Part shown: piece after piece, positions 1 to 9,195 of the stretch
Layout of the letters: each line of letters starts with the position of its first letter
How positions within the stretch are numbered: the first letter of the stretch is position 1
Assembly: GCA_964512635.1 (NCBI GenBank)
Contig: CAZEJB010000001.1
Location: 62,001 to 126,000, forward strand
Source: JADZFO01 sp964512635
GTDB lineage: Bacteria; 4484-113; JAFGCY01
Length of the DNA: 64,000 nt
Direction: 5' to 3'
Position numbers and translations under genes: made by a program
The notes under the pieces: model-generated
Told to the model about the DNA's origin: nothing
Databases searched by the model: none
What the model saw: the letters and a program-made list of their open reading frames with translations, nothing else

Positions 1-3000
1 CTGCTGCATCTTCGCCGGATACGCGCTCAAGAAGATACACCCGGCCCACACGTGCTGCCAGACCAAGACGCGAGAGGAGGTCCTGTACCTTGGCGTCGTC
101 GAGGCTGCCGGCAGTAAACTGAGGCGCCGAGTAGGCAATTGCCTCAAGCATGTCGTCTCGCAAACGCAGCGAGGCCTGTGCTTCGCGCCTTTCAGAGATG
201 TCGCGGACGACGGTAAGGAAAGCCGCCTGGCCCTCATAGCTGATCTGGGCAGTTACTGATTCAACGCTCAGGCGACTGCCGTCAGGGAGCAGGGCTTCAC
301 TCTCAACAGGCAGGAGCCGCTCGGCGCTGGCGCCCTCGCTCCATCGATCATGCAGGTTTTCCCGGTGCTCCGGGATGACGAAATCGATTACTGCTCGGCC
401 CATCAATTCTTCTGCCGAGGTGCAGCCGGCCATTTGCAGTGCGGCACGGTTGGCAAACTTGAAGCGGCCATCCTGAATCACGGTGATTCCGTCCGGCACC
501 AGTTCAAGCAGGGTGCGATAGCGCTCCTCGCTGTCGCGCAGTGCCTGCTGGGCCAGGATACGCTCGGTTACATCCTGGCAGATGCCGCGGCACAGCTCGA
601 CTCTGCCGTCTACTGACATGTCAAAGCGCCCTTCAACACTGATCCAGCGGACGGTGCCGTCAGGGCGAACGATCCGGTGCTCCATACTGCTGGGCAGCCG
701 GGAGGAAAGAACCTCCTGATTGGCGGCCAGCACGCGGTCCTTGTCGTCCGGGTGCACCAGCGACTCAAAACTCTCCAGCGTCGGTGTGAAGCTGACGGGG
801 TCACAGCCGAAGATTCTGTAAACCTCCGGGGACCAGGTTAATGCGCCGTTGTTAATGTCAAGTTCCCAGCTGCCGAAACGTCCGATGGCCTGTGCTTCCA
901 GAAGCCTATCCTGGCTGTCTCTGAGCGCCCGCTCGGCCAGAACCTGTTCGGTGACATCACGGGTGAGGCCAATACTGTGGGTCGGTTCACCTTCGGCATT
1001 GAGCAGCCAGCGGCCGCGGCTGTCCAGGTAGCGCAGCTCGCCGTCGGCCCGGGTCATGCGGTGTAGAACATGAAACTCGCCGGCATCGTGATAAGCCTGC
1101 TCGGCGCGGCCTTTCAGATCGGCGTAGTCTTCCTGATGGAGCATGGACTCATAAAGCTCCATGGTGATCCGTTCCCCTGTCGGATCCAGGCCAAAGATCT
1201 CATAAAGTGTCGGCGTCCATTCAAGTTCACCGCTGGCGAGGGTGAGATGCCAACTGCCGATGCGGCCCAGCGCCTGGGTGGCAAGCAGCGTCCGCTCGCT
1301 GGCCCGCAGTCGATGCTCGGCTGTGGCAACATCTGTGTTGTCCACCGTGAGGGACACCATCTGTGTAACCCTGCCGGCACTGTCGGCTACCGAACTGAAG
1401 TGCATGGAGATCCAGCGCACGTCATTGGGGTCGCCATTTCTTTCCCAGCGAACCTCGTTAATGCGATGACTTCCGGCGCGCTCGAACAGGGCCATTACCG
1501 CTTCAGCTTCGACAGGCCCGAAGGTTTCGAGAAGCATTTGCCGGGTCTCGCTGAGGTCAAAGGCCAGGTTCTTTTGAAGTTCATCTTCCTGAACTCCCCA
1601 GATTTCCCGCCAACGGTCATTGTGCAGAAGAAGTCGGCCGGTCGACGAGCGAACGGTGATACCGACCGGCGCACTCTCGATCACCAGTGAGGAGAGCTGC
1701 TCCGCCATTTCGCGCTGCAGGGCGGCTAGCTTCTGCTGGGTAATATCACTGATGGCACCCACCATTTTCTGGGGCCTGCCATCGTCGCCATAAACAATGC
1801 GGCCACGGTCAGAGATGTCCCTGTAGCCTCCCTGACCGTCCATGAAGCGGTATTCGGCCGACCACTCACTTTCGCCGCTGGCCAGTGCCTGACGCAGGCT
1901 GCTGATCGTGCGCTCGCGATCCTCAGGGTGAAGATGGCTGGTAAACCATGCTTCCGTCAGATTGTCGGCCGGTACCGGCAGTCCAAAGAGTTTGAAGTAA
2001 CTGTCGCTGCGCCAGGTGTGCTGCAGTTCAGCATCCCATTCGTAAAGGGCATCCGAGGTGACTGCCGCAGCAAGACGGAAGCGCTCCTCGTTATGCTTGA
2101 TCTGCTCTGCGGCAGCATAGGCGTCACTGACGTCCTGGGTGAGAATGACTACCCGTTCCACCCGCCCGTCAGGGCCCTGGAGGGAGTACATATGCTGCGA
2201 AATGTGGGTTGCAGCACCGGGCGGCGGTTCATGCAGCCGCAGCCTCTCCAGGAAAAGGCTGCCCCCCCGGTCGTAGATATCAAGGACCTGGGGACCGACC
2301 TCTGGTCCATAGTAATTCAGGATATCCAGCCTGCGCTGCTCGGCGTTGCTGCTTTTCTGCTGTTCAATGGCAGCATCACTGAGTCCGCGAATCCTCTGCC
2401 AGGCCTGATTGTAGTTAAGCAGCAGGCCGCAACTGCTGCGGACGCAGATTCCAAGGGGTGAGTTATCGACGATGGCGCGGTTAAGCTGCTCACTGCTGCG
2501 CAGCTTTTCCGCGGCCTGTTTTTCTTCTGTTATGTCCCGTGTCAGCGTGACCACGAACTGAACCCGCCCCTGGGCATCACTTATTGCGTAGTTATGCCGC
2601 GCCACCCAGCGGTACTCCTGCGGTTCGCGGTCCTTATTAACGCACTCCTCTCCGCCCAGATGCTCCCCGCCTTCGGCGTAGAGCTGGATCAGAAGCTGCT
2701 GGTCCTCCGCACTGTAGTACTTCTTGCTGGCGGCCAGGAATTCCTCGAAAGTTTGGGTGGAGGCCCGCTGCAGCTCTGCCTCACTCATTCGATAGAGTTT
2801 GCGCCAGGTTTCGTTGGAGAGTATCAGCTGGCCTGCGTTGTTGCGTACTGAGATCGCCAGCGGGGAATTGTCGATTACTGACTGGGCGAGTTTCTCGGCG
2901 GCCCGGCGAAGTTCTTCCTCGCGCTTGGTCTCGCTGATATCCTCGGTCAGGGTCACGACCCGCTCGACCGCGCCCTCTCTGCTCAGGATGGCATAGAGGT

Positions 3001-4504
3001 ACTGAGATATCCAGTTGACCTGCGCGCGGTCATGATCAAGCTCTATCTCCGTCTGGACCGCGCTGCCGCCTTCCTTGTAGACTTTAAGGATGCGGTCGGC
3101 CTCAACACCGAAGAAGCCCTGAATCATGTTTTCAAACTGCTCAGGAGAAATCTCGCGATGGTAGCGCAGGTTTTCAGCACCGACCGCCCACATCCTCTCC
3201 CAGGCCTCATTGTGCAACAGGAGCTTGCCCTGCGAATCGCGGACAGTTATGCCAATTGGCGAGTTTTCAATCACCGCGGCCGCAAGCTTCTCTGAGGCAT
3301 GGATGCGTTCCTCGGCGCGGCGGCGGTCAGTTATGTCATGGATAACCACCAGCCGCGAGCTGCGGCCGTCAAAGTCCATCTCGCTCAGATGGATTTCAAC
3401 AAACAGCTGCTCGCCGTTCTTCTTGACGTGCTCCGCGCTGCCCTTCCAGGTCTTCTGGCCCGCCAGGCTGGCCCAGGTGTTGAGGAAATCGTCCCTGAAT
3501 GCACCGGGTCGCAGTTCAATCAGCTTCTTTCCGGCAAACTCCTCGTGCGAATAACCGTAGAGTTCCACCGCAGCTGCATTTGCCATCAGCACCGTCGCAT
3601 GTTCAACATCACAGAACAGGATTGGCTGCGGGTTATCGTCAAACAGCAGCCGGTACTTCTGCTCACTTTCCTTAATAGCTTGTTCTGCGTGCACACGATC
3701 GGTTACGTCCTGAATCAGAGCGACCAGGCCGTCATACTGCCCTTCTGCGTCGTAACGCGGAGCTCCGCTGACTTCGACGACCCGGCGCGAACCATCGGCA
3801 GCCCGGATTTCTGTTCGATAACTGCTGGACTCGCCGGCCTTTCGCAGCGCCAGCTGGCGGGCGACCTGGTCATGCTCAGACTCAACGACAAAGTCCTCGG
3901 AGCGGCGGCCGATGATCTCGCTCAGCGGGCCGCCATAGATCTTTTCCATGGCCGGGTTGGCGTAGATATAGCGTCCGTCGCGGTCCGCGATTACCATGCC
4001 TTCGGCCATGCTGTTGGTCAGCGTCTCATAGCGCTCTACCATCTGCTTGAGGTCTTCAACCAGTCTGATGTTGCCGCTGATGTCGCGGATCATCGCGAGC
4101 ATGCCGGCGTAATTGTCGTGCGCATCGAACAAGGGGGTGTTGATCCAGGAGCAGGTAATAACCGAGCCATCCTTGCGGCGGTTGCGGTTCAGGCTCATGG
4201 TATCGCTCTCGCCCTGCATCAGGCGCTCAAGGACACGATCCAGCTTTTCACTTTCTGTGTTGGCAACCAGGAATTCGGGCGGCGTACCCAGCAGCTCCTC
4301 GGCGCTGTAGCCAAAAACGAGACTGGCGGCGGGGTTGGAGAAGACGAGTTTGAAGTTCGCATCATAGACAAGGCAGCCGATCGGGACGCGTTCAAGCATC
4401 ACCTTGCAGTGCTTGAGTATTGCCCCCACGCCGGACTGATCCCCCGACCCGTCTACGCCGGCATAAAAGGAGCCGTTGTAGTGCCCCAGTCTGCCCCGCC
4501 TCAC
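1..4504 (-). CDS. Multi-PAS sensor protein, C-terminus beyond window
   Basis: An open minus-strand frame of about 1500 codons runs off the left edge. It contains about eleven consecutive PAS domains of roughly 125 residues, beginning near residue 36. Each ends in a PAC-like segment (DITDRRRAEE, DVTERILAQQ and similar), and several start with N/ENSPIGI-type strands. The last ~50 residues in the window (LEAIAYSA..., VGRVYLLER) look like the start of a GAF domain. Such proteins are cytoplasmic signal sensors that normally end in a histidine kinase or GGDEF output; the output module is not visible here. No membrane segment or signal peptide is seen. An in-frame TGA lies just before GTG 4504, the furthest possible start. 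GTG 4402 and ATG 4399 are alternatives; the first PAS core begins there. The upstream gene is the BshB1-like deacetylase, 81 bp away on the same strand. Confidence 0.88.
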   Translation of the reverse strand, partial: MRRGRLGHYNGSFYAGVDGSGDQSGVGAILKHCKVMLERVPIGCLVYDANFKLVFSNPAASLVFGYSAEELLGTPPEFLVANTESEKLDRVLERLMQGESDTMSLNRNRRKDGSVITCSWINTPLFDAHDNYAGMLAMIRDISGNIRLVEDLKQMVERYETLTNSMAEGMVIADRDGRYIYANPAMEKIYGGPLSEIIGRRSEDFVVESEHDQVARQLALRKAGESSSYRTEIRAADGSRRVVEVSGAPRYDAEGQYDGLVALIQDVTDRVHAEQAIKESEQKYRLLFDDNPQPILFCDVEHATVLMANAAAVELYGYSHEEFAGKKLIELRPGAFRDDFLNTWASLAGQKTWKGSAEHVKKNGEQLFVEIHLSEMDFDGRSSRLVVIHDITDRRRAEERIHASEKLAAAVIENSPIGITVRDSQGKLLLHNEAWERMWAVGAENLRYHREISPEQFENMIQGFFGVEADRILKVYKEGGSAVQTEIELDHDRAQVNWISQYLYAILSREGAVERVVTLTEDISETKREEELRRAAEKLAQSVIDNSPLAISVRNNAGQLILSNETWRKLYRMSEAELQRASTQTFEEFLAASKKYYSAEDQQLLIQLYAEGGEHLGGEECVNKDREPQEYRWVARHNYAISDAQGRVQFVVTLTRDITEEKQAAEKLRSSEQLNRAIVDNSPLGICVRSSCGLLLNYNQAWQRIRGLSDAAIEQQKSSNAEQRRLDILNYYGPEVGPQVLDIYDRGGSLFLERLRLHEPPPGAATHISQHMYSLQGPDGRVERVVILTQDVSDAYAAAEQIKHNEERFRLAAAVTSDALYEWDAELQHTWRSDSYFKLFGLPVPADNLTEAWFTSHLHPEDRERTISSLRQALASGESEWSAEYRFMDGQGGYRDISDRGRIVYGDDGRPQKMVGAISDITQQKLAALQREMAEQLSSLVIESAPVGITVRSSTGRLLLHNDRWREIWGVQEDELQKNLAFDLSETRQMLLETFGPVEAEAVMALFERAGSHRINEVRWERNGDPNDVRWISMHFSSVADSAGRVTQMVSLTVDNTDVATAEHRLRASERTLLATQALGRIGSWHLTLASGELEWTPTLYEIFGLDPTGERITMELYESMLHQEDYADLKGRAEQAYHDAGEFHVLHRMTRADGELRYLDSRGRWLLNAEGEPTHSIGLTRDVTEQVLAERALRDSQDRLLEAQAIGRFGSWELDINNGALTWSPEVYRIFGCDPVSFTPTLESFESLVHPDDKDRVLAANQEVLSSRLPSSMEHRIVRPDGTVRWISVEGRFDMSVDGRVELCRGICQDVTERILAQQALRDSEERYRTLLELVPDGITVIQDGRFKFANRAALQMAGCTSAEELMGRAVIDFVIPEHRENLHDRWSEGASAERLLPVESEALLPDGSRLSVESVTAQISYEGQAAFLTVVRDISERREAQASLRLRDDMLEAIAYSAPQFTAGSLDDAKVQDLLSRLGLAARVGRVYLLERVSGEDAA

Positions 4505-4510
4505 TCAGCG

Positions 4511-4516
4511 ATTATA
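4511..4516 (-). promoter_or_regulatory. TATAAT -10 box before the multi-PAS gene
   Basis: A perfect TATAAT (complement of 4511-4516) lies 6 bp upstream of the GTG at 4504, so a transcript from it would begin at or next to that GTG. The hexamer 17 bp upstream is a poor -35. A TTGACA lies only 2 bp before the -10, too close to act with it. Confidence 0.35.
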
Positions 4517-4585
4517 TCTGTCAAGGCTATCCGAATTGCGAATATGTGCGGTAAAAACTGGATGAATTGCCCAAGGGGACGGCGA

Positions 4586-5422
4586 TTAGACTTCGTCGCC
4601 GACTTTGGGATCCGGCGGGCCGAAGACCCGCGCTGCGCTGAGCACATCGCGGCATGACAGCGGCCAGGGCGTATAGAAGGCCTGGGCATAGCGCCCGCCG
4701 GCCCAGCGGCCCCAGCGGGTGGCCAGGCTTTCAAAGAAGGGGCGGATGCCGCTGTTCTGTTCCGGCCGGCCGAACTGGCTGACATGGCACATGATGCTTT
4801 CAATCCAGCCGTCGAAGTGCTCGCTGACGTCAACGACAAATGTCGGCATCAGGTCCATCGGCAGGAAGTAGTAATACACCGCCTTGGGATACCAGGGCTG
4901 GTAGGTCGACTCAAGCTTCTTCAGGTGGGCATAGTTGACGCCATGGGCCACCATCAAGCCGCCCTTGATATGGTCGTTGTGACCCAGCCCGCGTCCGGGT
5001 GGCAGATCGTAATAGGGCCCCAGCACAACCTCCGGGCGGTACTTCTGCACTGCGCGAGCCACCTCAGCGCGCATGTCGAAGCTGTCTTCCAGGCCACAGT
5101 CCGGCAGTTCGAGACACTCGCGCACCGCCAGCTTCAGCACCCGGGCAGCATCGCGGCTTTCCTCCCGGCGGGTTGCAACATCGCCGCCGGTGCCCATCTC
5201 GCCGGCCGTCAGGTCGACGATGCCGCACTTGTAGCCCAGTGCTGCCATTTTGAGCAGAATGCCGCCGCAGCCGATCTCGGCGTCGTCGGGATGCGGTCCG
5301 AAGACCAGCACGTCAAGCTTGGGCGGCTGGGAGGCCACCTCATCGAGACTGAGATTCAGGCTCGGATCGATATAAAAGACTGGCACGGGGCGGAATTGTA
5401 GCGCCTGAAGCGGGTCTGCCAA
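4586..5422 (-). CDS. bshB1: PIG-L/LmbE-type deacetylase, BshB1-like
   Basis: Zinc-dependent N-acetylglucosaminyl deacetylase family, 278 residues. The sequence shows the diagnostic FGPHPDDAEIGCGG zinc/catalytic motif (H44, D46, D47), a GEMGTGG loop, EESRDAARVL, and the second metal motif GHNDH (H148, H151). These match BshB1, which removes acetate from GlcNAc-malate in bacillithiol synthesis, better than they match the mycothiol enzymes. The ~33 residues before the catalytic domain are longer than in typical BshB1, and the start is not fixed by a clear ribosome site; a GTG 12 codons in is possible. No BshA or BshC gene is in the window, so the bacillithiol assignment rests on similarity alone. 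Other PIG-L substrates remain possible. Confidence 0.8.
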   Translation of the reverse strand: MADPLQALQFRPVPVFYIDPSLNLSLDEVASQPPKLDVLVFGPHPDDAEIGCGGILLKMAALGYKCGIVDLTAGEMGTGGDVATRREESRDAARVLKLAVRECLELPDCGLEDSFDMRAEVARAVQKYRPEVVLGPYYDLPPGRGLGHNDHIKGGLMVAHGVNYAHLKKLESTYQPWYPKAVYYYFLPMDLMPTFVVDVSEHFDGWIESIMCHVSQFGRPEQNSGIRPFFESLATRWGRWAGGRYAQAFYTPWPLSCRDVLSAARVFGPPDPKVGDEV

Positions 5423-5559
5423 GGCTGGCGCGGAAAAGGATGAAAAAGCCCGGAAACTAAGTTAGAGCCCTAATGGCATGGGTATCTGCCGGCTGCTGCT
5501 CAAAGCAGTGCAACAGTGGGCGGTCGATGGATATGAGGCTGATTCCGTATTGCGCTGAG

Positions 5560-5766
5560 CTAGTTGCTCATCGCGCTGCCGATACTGTCTTCGTCGGCGG
5601 CCTGGTTTTCGAAGCTGATGCCGCTGGAGACATCCTCATCGGCGACAGGAGAGGGAAGGAGCAGATCGCTTGCTGTTTGCGACGCGGCAGTGTCGCCACC
5701 GCAGCTTGTGCAAAGCAGTGTTACAGCCAGCAGCCCCAGAATCATGCTTCGAATCATCGCGGTCAT
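5560..5766 (-). CDS. Small predicted lipoprotein
   Basis: 68-residue protein with a hydrophobic signal (MILGLLAVTLLCTSC) and a lipobox ending in Cys, followed by a short polar, acidic tail with no recognisable domain. A good Shine-Dalgarno (GGAGGGG) stands about 6 bp before the ATG at 5766, which supports a real gene despite the small size. It probably sits in a membrane facing the periplasm. It lies between a small membrane protein and the deacetylase, all on the same strand. Function unknown. Confidence 0.6.
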   Translation of the reverse strand: MTAMIRSMILGLLAVTLLCTSCGGDTAASQTASDLLLPSPVADEDVSSGISFENQAADEDSIGSAMSN

Positions 5767-5855
5767 CTCTTGCCCCTCCGTCCTGACCAGTGCAGGCTGC
5801 GCCCGCAGTGGTTAACCAGAGTTTAACCGCGCTGTAACCCCTTGTCAACCTGAAT

Positions 5856-6203
5856 TCAGATCTGGAGTCCTGGCCTGGGCTGCCAGAACTCCGGGTCGTC
5901 CCAGTGGTTCCAGGCCAGCAGTACCAGTCCAGCCAGCCAGCCGCCCCACATTGCGTATAAGTCCCAGCTGAAGGGGGTCGAGAAATCAGCCTTCCAACCA
6001 TTCAGCCCAAGGTGCAGCAGACTGGGCAGCAGGACAAGGCCAAGTGCTACATAGTCAGCCCAGGCCATCCGAATGACACGCGATCCGCCAAAAGCGCCAA
6101 AGGCTGCCTTGCGGTTGAGCCAGACACAGTAAAGTGCAATCACCGCTAGCGCTGTCGTGCTGCAGAGGACGATCAGGCCGGTTAGCTCGTAGTTGTTGTC
6201 CAT
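5856..6203 (-). CDS. Small multi-pass membrane protein
   Basis: 115 residues from ATG 6203 (MDNNYELTG...). Three hydrophobic stretches are visible: LIVLCSTTALAVIALYCVW, YVALGLVLLPSLLHLGLN and LYAMWGGWLAGLVLLAW. This suggests an inner-membrane protein with three helices. A longer reading frame extends upstream to 6356 but its extra 51 residues are Arg/Gly/Pro-rich and run through a palindromic repeat (6244-6298), so the shorter start is preferred. I do not recognise a family. Confidence 0.6.
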   Translation of the reverse strand: MDNNYELTGLIVLCSTTALAVIALYCVWLNRKAAFGAFGGSRVIRMAWADYVALGLVLLPSLLHLGLNGWKADFSTPFSWDLYAMWGGWLAGLVLLAWNHWDDPEFWQPRPGLQI

Positions 6204-6243
6204 GGTCCGTTTGAATCTCAATCTGCCATGCGGGCCCACAACA

Positions 6244-6298
6244 CGGGCGGGGACAAGCCCACGCCCTACAGGACGGGCGGAGCATGCTCCGCCCCTAC
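6244..6298. repeat. REP-like stem-loop pair ending in CCCTAC
   Basis: Two adjacent palindromic units. The first (6244-6269) pairs GGGCG with CGCCC around GGGACAAGCCC. The second contains the perfect 20-bp palindrome GGGCGGAGCATGCTCCGCCC at 6275-6294. Both finish in CCCTAC or CCCCTAC. The terminal CTA at 6295-6297 is the reverse complement of the TAG stop codon of the GH20-like gene. Related units occur at 25983-26049 and 50451-50575. Confidence 0.7.
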
Positions 6299-8568
6299 TG
6301 GGCGGCCTCCCAGTCCCTGACCGTGGTCGCGAACTCGGCCAGCTTGCTGTAGTCACCGTTCCAGGTGGTGTACATCACGGCGTAGACGCCGGGCTGGTCC
6401 TTAGAGCTGTCGAGCCAGCTGCTGAGCGTGGCGGCAAAGCCGCCCGGGTCGTCATAGTATCCGCTGAGGATCTGGCGGTTGCCGCGGCCGGCGAAGTGCT
6501 GCAGCGCCAGGGCGTTGTCGGATGGCGGGTCGCCCCCGATGTCAAAGAAATGCCAGTTCAGCACCTCCCAGTTCGCCGGCAGGCCCGCCGCCGCCTCAGC
6601 CATCCCGCCACGCGTCAGGTAGTAGTCGGCTGTCGCGTTGTGGTAGGGGTCATACATGTCGCTCCAGGTGACGATCTTCCAGTCCGGGTTGATCTGCGCG
6701 GCGATGCTGTCCACCTCCTGGGTGAAACTGGCCAGAGATGCTCCGGCGCTCTTGCTGGCGCTGAAGCCCGGCTCGCTCCAGCCGGCGGCGCGATGCTCAT
6801 CGACTCCGATCATGATCATCTCCGGGTCGAGCTGGGTGTCGATCACGCTCAATACCTCGCCGAGGATGTCGTAAACACCTTGCTCCTCAAGCGCGCAGGC
6901 TGGCTTCAGATCATCGGTGAAGACCGCTGTGTAGTAGCTGACCTTCAGGATGTCGCCGATCTGGATACTGCCGCCGATCTGCTGGATCAGCGGGGAGGCA
7001 TGCCACAGGTCATAAGTCCCGCCATAGCCTTCGACAAAGCCCATGCCGTCGTCTTTGACCGCCGCAAAGTCCACTCCTTCTGTGTAGGTGATGCTGCCGT
7101 CTTCATTTGTCACTTTGAACGGCGCGCCCGGGCGGCGGATCAGGTTCATCAGGCCGGCGTGCTCAATATGCACGTCGTCGATCCAGAAGCGGCCGCTCTG
7201 ACCGCCCCAGAGGCCAAGGTAGAGCAGCACACTGGACTTTTCCTGGCTGTTGAATATCAGGTGGTACTGCGTCCAGTCCTGGGAGGACGCAATCGGGAAG
7301 GTGTTGAAGGTCAGCAGCCGGAAGTCGTCTTCTGCAAAGACCCGCGCCCAGAGCTGCCCGATTGGTTCCGGGTTGTCGGTCTTGAGCCAGAAGCTGATGC
7401 CGTAGACCTGCCAGGGATCCACCGTGATCTGCTGGGTTATGCGGTCGTTGTTGCCGTTGCTGCCCGAGCTGAAGTTCTCAAAGCGGATGCAGCCAGCGCT
7501 GCCATCGTGGCCGTTGACGTCAAAGAAGGTGCTGAGGCCGGCCCCGTCAATCTGGTTCCAGGCATCGAAGTCGTCACCGCTGTGAGCTTCAAAGTCGCCG
7601 TTGGCGATGTTGGTTGCTGGGTTCTGCTTGACACCCGCGAAGTTGCCGGCAAAGCCGTTCTGCACCAGGAAGGGGGCATCAACGACGGGCTGGCCCTCGA
7701 TCAGATTCGGATCATGCAGCAGCAGGCCATTGGCATAACCCGGACTGACCATGTTCGGCACGATCTTTACGCCGGCGGCATCTGCCGCCGCTTTGTAGGC
7801 AGCGAGGTTCTGGAGGTAATGGTCGCTGGCCAGATCGATAAACTCGAGCTTGGAGTCAGCGTAAACGACGCTTGTGTATCCCGCTGCTGCGGCTGAATTG
7901 AGCCGCGCAATGGCGTCGGTCAGGTTTGCATCCACCTGCAGGTTGGTCTGCTCGTAGTACCACAGCTCGTGCTCCACCGGCGGTACAACCACATCCTCAT
8001 TGGTGGTCAGTGTCAGGCCAGCAAAGCCGGGCTGGGTCTTCCACGCCAGCACCGCAACGTAAGTGCTGCCTGCCGCAGACACCAGGGAGGCTCCGTCGGC
8101 GATGTTGTAGATGCCCTGGGCGCTGTAACTAAGCGTGCGCCAGCGGCCCGCGTCAAAATCGCTGACAAAGATGTAATAGCTGCTGTCAGCACTTGCATTG
8201 ACGCGCAGCGGATAGCGACTGCCATCAGTGGGCAGGCCGCTGACGCTGAAGACGGCCCATGAACTTGCGTCGCCCACCGGACTGAGATTCAGCGAGTTGC
8301 TGCCAGCGTCGTAAGTGGCAGACGCCGACATATCCAGCGGTGCCGATTCCAGCAGGTCGTGCGTGATATCCGAGGTGCTGCGTGGACTGCCAGCCTGGGA
8401 CCTGTCTTCAAGCCGAGTCAGGCTGGGCAGCGGACTGGCATCCGGCCCGTGTGGGCTGACGCTGCTGTGCGTGTTCTCCCCAGCACTGACCGAGGCGCAC
8501 GCAACCAGCGGCAGGCAAAGCAGCAAGTGCAGCCCGCGCAGCAGAGTTTGAGGAAATGAGGTCGGCAT
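6295..8568 (-). CDS. Lipoprotein with GH20-like barrel and inserted carbohydrate-binding domain
   Basis: 757 residues with a lipoprotein signal (LLLCLPLVACAS). Three parts can be seen. First, an N-terminal beta domain (about 75-190; AVFSVSG..., VSDF...W..., YVAVLAW), which resembles the N-terminal domain of the propeller lipoprotein at 32506. Second, a TIM-barrel-like region (YTSVVYADSKLEF, KAAADAAGVKIVPNM, and IMIGVDEHRAAGW near residue 585-597) that recalls the HxGxDE region of GH20 hexosaminidases. Third, within the barrel, a jelly-roll domain resembling CBM4/9 (ANGDFEAHSGDD..., FWIDDVHIE). It is probably an envelope-anchored glycosidase. The substrate is not predictable, and the DE pair is the only catalytic candidate seen. 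The TAG stop lies in a palindromic repeat. Confidence 0.65.
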   Translation of the reverse strand: MPTSFPQTLLRGLHLLLCLPLVACASVSAGENTHSSVSPHGPDASPLPSLTRLEDRSQAGSPRSTSDITHDLLESAPLDMSASATYDAGSNSLNLSPVGDASSWAVFSVSGLPTDGSRYPLRVNASADSSYYIFVSDFDAGRWRTLSYSAQGIYNIADGASLVSAAGSTYVAVLAWKTQPGFAGLTLTTNEDVVVPPVEHELWYYEQTNLQVDANLTDAIARLNSAAAAGYTSVVYADSKLEFIDLASDHYLQNLAAYKAAADAAGVKIVPNMVSPGYANGLLLHDPNLIEGQPVVDAPFLVQNGFAGNFAGVKQNPATNIANGDFEAHSGDDFDAWNQIDGAGLSTFFDVNGHDGSAGCIRFENFSSGSNGNNDRITQQITVDPWQVYGISFWLKTDNPEPIGQLWARVFAEDDFRLLTFNTFPIASSQDWTQYHLIFNSQEKSSVLLYLGLWGGQSGRFWIDDVHIEHAGLMNLIRRPGAPFKVTNEDGSITYTEGVDFAAVKDDGMGFVEGYGGTYDLWHASPLIQQIGGSIQIGDILKVSYYTAVFTDDLKPACALEEQGVYDILGEVLSVIDTQLDPEMIMIGVDEHRAAGWSEPGFSASKSAGASLASFTQEVDSIAAQINPDWKIVTWSDMYDPYHNATADYYLTRGGMAEAAAGLPANWEVLNWHFFDIGGDPPSDNALALQHFAGRGNRQILSGYYDDPGGFAATLSSWLDSSKDQPGVYAVMYTTWNGDYSKLAEFATTVRDWEAAQ

Positions 8569-8608
8569 GCCTAGTTATACCAAGCTGCGGACCACGCAGC
8601 CGAGCAGG

Positions 8609-9112
8609 CTAGACCGGGGCAGGCAGCTCGGTGGCCAGGATCTTGGCCGCATTTTCCTTGCGGTAGTCAGTCAGCTTCTGCAGCAGCGCCGGGTCAGAGG
8701 TGCCAAGGATGCTGATTGCCAGCAGGGCGGCGTTGATCGCCCCGGGCTTGCCGACTGCAACGGTGCCGACAGGGATGCCCGGGGGCATCATCACCGTGCT
8801 GTAGAGCGCGTCGATGCCGTTCAGCGCACCGCTGGCCAGGGGAACGCCGAGCACGGGCAGCACAGTATTGGCGGCGACCGCGCCGGCCAGGTGCGCCGCC
8901 ATGCCGGCCGCGGCGATGAAGACCTTCGTGCCGCGCTGCGGCGCTGTCTTCACATATTCAGCCACAGCTTCAGGAACGCGGTGAGCGCTAAGGACACGCG
9001 CCTCATTGCTGACGCCGAATTCGCTTAGCGTCTTGGCGCTGTGCTGCATTACGTCCCAGTCGGAAGCGCTGCCCATGAGAATGGCAACGTGAACGCCTTC
9101 AGAATTGGTCAT
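8609..9112 (-). CDS. purE: N5-carboxyaminoimidazole ribonucleotide mutase PurE
   Basis: 167 residues from ATG 9112, which has GGAG 7 bp upstream; a longer frame to 9157 lacks a better start. PurE converts N5-CAIR to CAIR in de novo purine synthesis in the cytoplasm. Visible motifs are the phosphate-binding MGSASDWD, the LSAHRVPE loop with the catalytic His, the AAAGMAAHLAGAVAA segment and GVPLASG. Length and motifs fit the bacterial class I enzyme. PurK is not in the window. The gene lies in a same-strand run after icd (83 bp gap) and before the GH20-like gene (40 bp gap), with no functional link to either. Confidence 0.95.
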   Translation of the reverse strand: MTNSEGVHVAILMGSASDWDVMQHSAKTLSEFGVSNEARVLSAHRVPEAVAEYVKTAPQRGTKVFIAAAGMAAHLAGAVAANTVLPVLGVPLASGALNGIDALYSTVMMPPGIPVGTVAVGKPGAINAALLAISILGTSDPALLQKLTDYRKENAAKILATELPAPV

Positions 9113-9195
9113 GTTAATCTCCAGCTCAGTGCTTTGAGTTGTGTGGGCTGCCGGCAAGGCCGACTGAACTAATACCCTCGCCTGGCGCGACTAAC

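Noticed and set aside
3299..4657. A 452-codon plus-strand frame opposite the PAS domains
   Set aside because: The minus strand gives continuous PAS sequence over the same bases, while the plus frame has no family resemblance.
6193..7896. A 567-codon plus-strand frame opposite the GH20-like gene
   Set aside because: No domain or ribosome site; the minus strand encodes a lipoprotein with clear signal and domains.
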